Positions 61,178 through 64,000 of a stretch of DNA of 64,000 nucleotides are shown here, one piece after another. A program made the translations under genes and the position numbers. This DNA comes from Streptomyces phaeolivaceus (lineage in GTDB: Bacteria; Actinomycetota; Actinomycetes; Streptomycetales; Streptomycetaceae). The DNA is taken from positions 4,960,001 through 5,024,000 of the forward strand of contig NZ_CP045096.1 of assembly GCF_009184865.1 (NCBI RefSeq), written 5' to 3'. Within the stretch, counting starts at the first letter, position 1; each line of letters begins with the position of its first letter. Below the pieces are notes generated by a model. That model saw only the letters and a list, made by a program, of their open reading frames with translations, had not been told where the DNA came from and searched no databases.

Positions 61178-62704
61178 TCAGGAGACGACGGCCATGTGTC
61201 GTGCCGTGGCCCGGTAGCGGACCTGGCGGCTGCCGCCCGGCTCCTGTTCCTTGGTGGCCTGCCCGACCTCGTGGAGGGCCTTCAGCGTGCGCCGGGCCCT
61301 CTCCTGCTCCTTGGCGCTCGGGTCCGCCTCTCCGGTCATCAGGGCCGCGAGTTCCCTGCTGGTGAGGCCGCCCGGTGCATCGCGCAGCAGGGTGTACGGG
61401 TCGAGGGGTACGTCGACGCGCGAGGTGCCGCGCCGGTGGTCGTGGACGACCGTGAGGGGGCCGATCTCACCGGTCACCGTCTTGGCGTGGTGGAGCTTGA
61501 CCGTCGCGTCGCCCGCTCCCCCGCTCAGAAACATGACGCTGCCCGCACCCGCCGTGAACCAGGTGGTGCCGTACACCTTGTCCAGCGTCGGGCGTCCGCC
61601 GGGCTTGGCGTCCGCTGCGGACTTGCGCTGGTGGTGCAGTTCCAGCAGTTCGGCGCCGGACCGCAGCAGCTGCTGGCGGGCGCGGTTGTAGGCACCGACG
61701 GCCTCGTCGTCGGTGAGCTTGCCGACGATGTCCTTGACACTGTCGATGACCACGGTGTCGGCGTCGTGGTGGGCGGCGAGTTCGGCGAGCAGGTTCGGCT
61801 CGCGGTCGAGCGTGGCCGGAAGCGGTCCTCCCCAGACGACGAGCCGGTCGCGGAGGGTCTCCTCGTCGATCGGGCGTACCAGGCGTCGCAGGGCACGGGC
61901 GATCTGCGGCGGCCGGTCCATGGCGAGGTAGAGCACGCGCCTGCCCTCGGTGACGGGCATCCCGAGCACCAGCGCCTGGAAGCCGAGCCGAGCCATGACG
62001 AGCTGGTGGGCGATGGTGCTCTTGCCGACCCCCGGCGGGCCGACCAGCATCAGGCTCTCGCCGCTCGCCCATCCCGTCTGCTCGGGCGTGCCCCATACCG
62101 GCGGGACCTCGGTGCCGAGGCTGTTGACGAAGTCCCAGCCGTCGACGGCGAACCGGCTGAGCCTGCCGCCACCACTCGATCCGCGCCAGTCGGTGCTGTC
62201 GAGGGCGCTCTGCAGCAGCACGCGTATCTGGGCAGGGTCGGCGCCTTCTGCACCGCTCTGCTGCAGGGTGTGCACCGCCGCTGCCTGAAGGCGGCGCAGC
62301 TCCGCCTTCTCCCGCACGATCTCGGCGTAGTAGTCGCAGTTGGCCGGCCCGGGGGTCGCGCCGGCGAGAGTGTGGAGGTAGGGGGATCCGCCGACGCGGG
62401 TGAGGGCGCCGACCCGTCCGAGTTCCTCGCCGAGCGCGATGGGATCGGTGGGCGATCCCTCGTCGCGCAGGGAGAGCAGGGTCCGCCAGATGTCGCTGTG
62501 CGCGGGTCGGTAGAAGTCGATGGCCTGCAGAATCGGCCGGGCGGCATCGACAGCCGCCGCGCTGTACATGCAGGCGCCGAGCACGGCTTGCTCCGCCTCC
62601 AGGTTGTGCGGCGGTACGGACAGACCGAGACCGTCGACCTCGTCGAAGCGGGTGTTGGTCTGAGGGGATGCGTTGCGGGCGGGCGAGAACGTACCCTGGG
62701 GCAC
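61178..62704 (-). CDS. DnaB-type replicative helicase of the mobile element
   Basis: The 508-residue protein has a DnaB N-terminal domain (PPHNLEAEQAVLGACMY from residue 31) and a RecA-fold ATPase with Walker A GPPGVGKS (222-229) and Walker B TVVIDSVKDI. The C-terminal ~80 residues look like a winged helix (LTSRELAALMTGE). It probably drives replication of the excised element. GTG 62704 has GAGGAAG 4 nt upstream and follows two structured hairpins. Confidence 0.88.
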   Translation of the reverse strand: MPQGTFSPARNASPQTNTRFDEVDGLGLSVPPHNLEAEQAVLGACMYSAAAVDAARPILQAIDFYRPAHSDIWRTLLSLRDEGSPTDPIALGEELGRVGALTRVGGSPYLHTLAGATPGPANCDYYAEIVREKAELRRLQAAAVHTLQQSGAEGADPAQIRVLLQSALDSTDWRGSSGGGRLSRFAVDGWDFVNSLGTEVPPVWGTPEQTGWASGESLMLVGPPGVGKSTIAHQLVMARLGFQALVLGMPVTEGRRVLYLAMDRPPQIARALRRLVRPIDEETLRDRLVVWGGPLPATLDREPNLLAELAAHHDADTVVIDSVKDIVGKLTDDEAVGAYNRARQQLLRSGAELLELHHQRKSAADAKPGGRPTLDKVYGTTWFTAGAGSVMFLSGGAGDATVKLHHAKTVTGEIGPLTVVHDHRRGTSRVDVPLDPYTLLRDAPGGLTSRELAALMTGEADPSAKEQERARRTLKALHEVGQATKEQEPGGSRQVRYRATARHMAVVS

Positions 62705-62718
62705 AGAACTTCCTCACT

Positions 62719-62750
62719 CGGTGCCGTATGGGCTGGCAGGCCCGGCACCG
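62719..62750 (-). promoter_or_regulatory. hairpin A1 (CTGCCA loop) upstream of the helicase
   Basis: CGGTGCC (62719-62725) pairs with GGCACCG (62744-62750) and GGGC (62730-62733) with GCCC (62740-62743); GTAT is bulged on one side. On the transcribed strand the six-base loop reads CTGCCA. It ends 14 nt before the helicase start codon, near the ribosome site. See hairpins at 63055 and 63150. Confidence 0.65.
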
Positions 62751-62788
62751 GGACAGATCGTTTATGGGCGGTCGTCTGGGAGTCGTTT

Positions 62789-62818
62789 CGGCCTTCGGCG
62801 CTCCAACGCCGGGGGCCG
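62789..62818 (-). promoter_or_regulatory. hairpin A2 (TTGGAG loop) upstream of the helicase
   Basis: CGGCC (62789-62793) pairs with GGCCG (62814-62818) and CGGCG (62796-62800) with CGCCG (62807-62811) around a loop that reads TTGGAG on the minus strand. Two positions between the stems are mismatched in the minus-strand RNA. The same loop occurs in the hairpin at 63114 with a different stem. Confidence 0.65.
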
Positions 62819-62845
62819 CTCCCATATCTGCGGCTGCTGCTGCGT

Positions 62846-63037
62846 CTACGCGGCCTTCGCGTACGTGGTGGTCGTCATCAGGTCGGCCAGTCGCGCCGCG
62901 CTGTGCGGGCTGATCGTCGTCCTGAATCCCGCGCAGACACGTTCCAGGGCTTGGGCGCGGGCCGCTTCCTGGGCCTCTCGGCGGCCGGACGGTCGTACGG
63001 AGACTGCGGTGTCCTGGCGCTCCGGCAGCAGTGGCAT
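62846..63037 (-). CDS. small hypothetical protein upstream of the helicase
   Basis: The 63-residue protein (MPLLPERQDTAVSVRPSGRR start, ending LADLMTTTTYAKAA) has AAGGA 7 nt before its ATG and lies directly downstream of its own pair of hairpins, like the helicase. No family is recognised. The parallel leader structure supports it as a real gene. Confidence 0.55.
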   Translation of the reverse strand: MPLLPERQDTAVSVRPSGRREAQEAARAQALERVCAGFRTTISPHSAARLADLMTTTTYAKAA

Positions 63038-63054
63038 GGGCAGGTCCTTGCTGA

Positions 63055-63082
63055 CGGTGCGGGGCTGGCAGGCCCCGCACCG
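63055..63082 (-). promoter_or_regulatory. hairpin B1 (CTGCCA loop) upstream of the small ORF
   Basis: CGGTGCGGGGC (63055-63065) and GCCCCGCACCG (63072-63082) form a perfect 11-bp stem closing a loop that reads CTGCCA on the minus strand. It ends 17 nt before the start codon at 63037. Confidence 0.7.
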
Positions 63083-63113
63083 CCGTCGTTCGATGGGCGG
63101 TCGGTCGTGCGCT

Positions 63114-63144
63114 CGGTCCCGAGGTGCTCCAACACCTGGGGCCG
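63114..63144 (-). promoter_or_regulatory. hairpin B2 (TTGGAG loop) upstream of the small ORF
   Basis: AGGTG (63122-63126) pairs with CACCT (63133-63137), and CCC and CGG below pair with GGG and CCG, closing a loop that reads TTGGAG on the minus strand. The upper stem differs from that of hairpin A2 while pairing is kept. Confidence 0.65.
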
Positions 63145-63149
63145 TGCGT

Positions 63150-63183
63150 GTCGCCTACGAAGGACTGGCAGGTCCTCCGCGAC
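63150..63183 (-). promoter_or_regulatory. hairpin C1 (CTGCCA loop)
   Basis: AGGAC (63161-63165) pairs with GTCCT (63172-63176) and GTCGC (63150-63154) with GCGAC (63179-63183), with an internal loop between. The apical loop again reads CTGCCA on the minus strand. It is the third copy with this loop. Confidence 0.65.
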
Positions 63184-63206
63184 TGAGCTCTTAGTTTCCG
63201 GAGATT

Positions 63207-63227
63207 CGCCGGTTGGGGTAACCGGCG
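63207..63227. terminator. hairpin after the serine recombinase gene
   Basis: CGCCGGTT (63207-63214) and AACCGGCG (63220-63227) form an 8-bp perfect stem with a 5-nt loop. It lies about 65 bp past the recombinase stop on the minus strand and may end that transcript. A TATAAC box on the minus strand just beyond it could start the next one. Confidence 0.5.
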
Positions 63228-63292
63228 ATCCGTGGTTATACTCCGCGGCTCCCTTGACGGGCACAGAGCTCAGAGACCGTGACCTTCATGGC

Positions 63293-64000
63293 CTACAGCG
63301 GGTTCTGCTCGATGGCGATCCGGTCCCAGTCGAAGACCCCGCTCGGTTTGCCGGACGCGTCAATGACTACCCCGGAGAACAGGAATCGCAGCACCGCGTT
63401 GCGCCGCTCGTCGGTCATCTCCTCGGCGTGCCAGGCAGCTTTCGCTCCGGGGCCCGTCAGCCCGTCCAGCAGCTTCATCGGCCGTACGACCAGACGACGC
63501 TGGGCCTTGGCGATGCGGTCGGTGATCTCCTTGCGCATCTTGCGGTACTCCGCCGTGGAGATCTCCTTCGCGGTCCACATCCCGTTCAGCTCGACGAGCT
63601 GCCGCTGATCGGCCTCGACGGACTCCGTCGCGGCGTCCGGCAGGGAGGTCGAGGCGAGTTTCCCGGAGACTGTGAGCCTGCCGAGCAGGTCGATGGCGGC
63701 CTCCGTGACGAATTTCTCCAGTTTCACCGCGACGATGCGCCGCACGCACTTCTTGTCGCCGTTGCGGCTCTTGCGCGTACACAGGTAGGACGGCACCGCG
63801 CCGACCTTCGTGCCGGACATGAGCGTGCCGCAGCGCGAGCACATGACCAGTCCACGCAGGAGATAGAAGCGGCGCAGTTCCAGGTTGGTCTGGTGGACCG
63901 CGGAGCGGTACTCGCGCCGGGCCCGGGTCTCATCCCAGGTACCCCGGTCGATGATCGCGGGCCACTTGCCCGGCCCGACCTCTTCACCCTGGTGCATACG
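63293..64000 (-). CDS. large serine recombinase, C-terminal part
   Basis: About 235 residues are visible; the gene runs off the right edge, so the catalytic serine domain is not seen. The visible part begins in the recombinase domain (PAIIDRGTWDETRAR), has the zinc beta-ribbon (MCSRCGTLMSG and a later CVRR) and a long helical region, as in large serine integrases of actinophages and ICEs. It is the likely integrase of the element to its left or right. Confidence 0.9.
   Translation of the reverse strand, partial: RMHQGEEVGPGKWPAIIDRGTWDETRARREYRSAVHQTNLELRRFYLLRGLVMCSRCGTLMSGTKVGAVPSYLCTRKSRNGDKKCVRRIVAVKLEKFVTEAAIDLLGRLTVSGKLASTSLPDAATESVEADQRQLVELNGMWTAKEISTAEYRKMRKEITDRIAKAQRRLVVRPMKLLDGLTGPGAKAAWHAEEMTDERRNAVLRFLFSGVVIDASGKPSGVFDWDRIAIEQNPL

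Noticed and set aside
61467..63080. 537-codon minus-strand frame across the helicase
   Set aside because: It is a second frame of the helicase gene with Arg/Pro-rich composition; the DnaB domains and Walker motifs lie in the other frame.

Overview
The window is high-GC actinobacterial DNA and reads as a Streptomyces chromosome. Start codons are often GTG or TTG, 4-nt GTGA/ATGA overlaps are common, several genes look leaderless, and families such as the FxSxx-COOH-type TPR protein, the DtpA-type peroxidase and DUF2637 are typical of the genus. A perfect 16-bp parS site and two groups of DnaA boxes suggest the left part lies within about a few hundred kb of oriC.

Core-like part (1-24959). It starts inside a large NB-ARC/TPR-type gene, followed by an alpha/beta hydrolase and an RsbW-like ATPase. 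Next is a copper-delivery operon for cytochrome oxidase and radical oxidase maturation (membrane protein, YcnI, Sco, ECuC, CopC-CopD fusion, DtpA peroxidase). Then come pheA and serS, separated by a DnaA-box-rich spacer, a HAD phosphatase, tRNA-Ser(GCU), a four-gene ABC exporter operon, a lipid-like operon (M24 peptidase, EphD-like hydrolase/SDR fusion, PF10118 hydrolase, MerR regulator), a second DnaA-box group and kptA.

Accessory part (24996-64000). It opens with an LLM oxidoreductase gene cut after 75 codons, followed at once by a 31-bp imperfect palindrome and an intact paralogue of the same gene on the opposite strand. This looks like an island boundary. Inside, 28.1-44.4 kb holds a redox/dormancy module. 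At its centre is a six-gene complex I/hydrogenase-4-like operon (33437-40749) whose large subunit has lost all four [NiFe] cysteines. An ArsR regulator precedes it in the order known for M. tuberculosis Rv0081-Rv0087. The operon is flanked on both sides by duplicated small genes (ArsR, PNPOx-like, RsbW-like ATPase, STAS-like, zinc ribbon) plus SulP, Usp and CBS proteins, with related AT-rich palindromes in front of the transcription units.

From 45.3 kb on come STAS and GNAT genes, a chimeric transposase remnant, a complete FxLD-type class I lanthipeptide cluster (54997 back to 47279, minus strand) with a divergent regulator, and an epimerase. The last part (57.6-64 kb) is plasmid/ICE-like: relaxase, MobC, DUF2637 membrane protein, a DnaB-type helicase with Walker motifs, and the C-terminal part of a large serine recombinase running off the right edge. 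Upstream of the helicase and a small neighbouring ORF lie five hairpins with two conserved apical loops and different but complementary stems, which I find the most novel-looking signal besides the cysteine-less hydrogenase-like operon.
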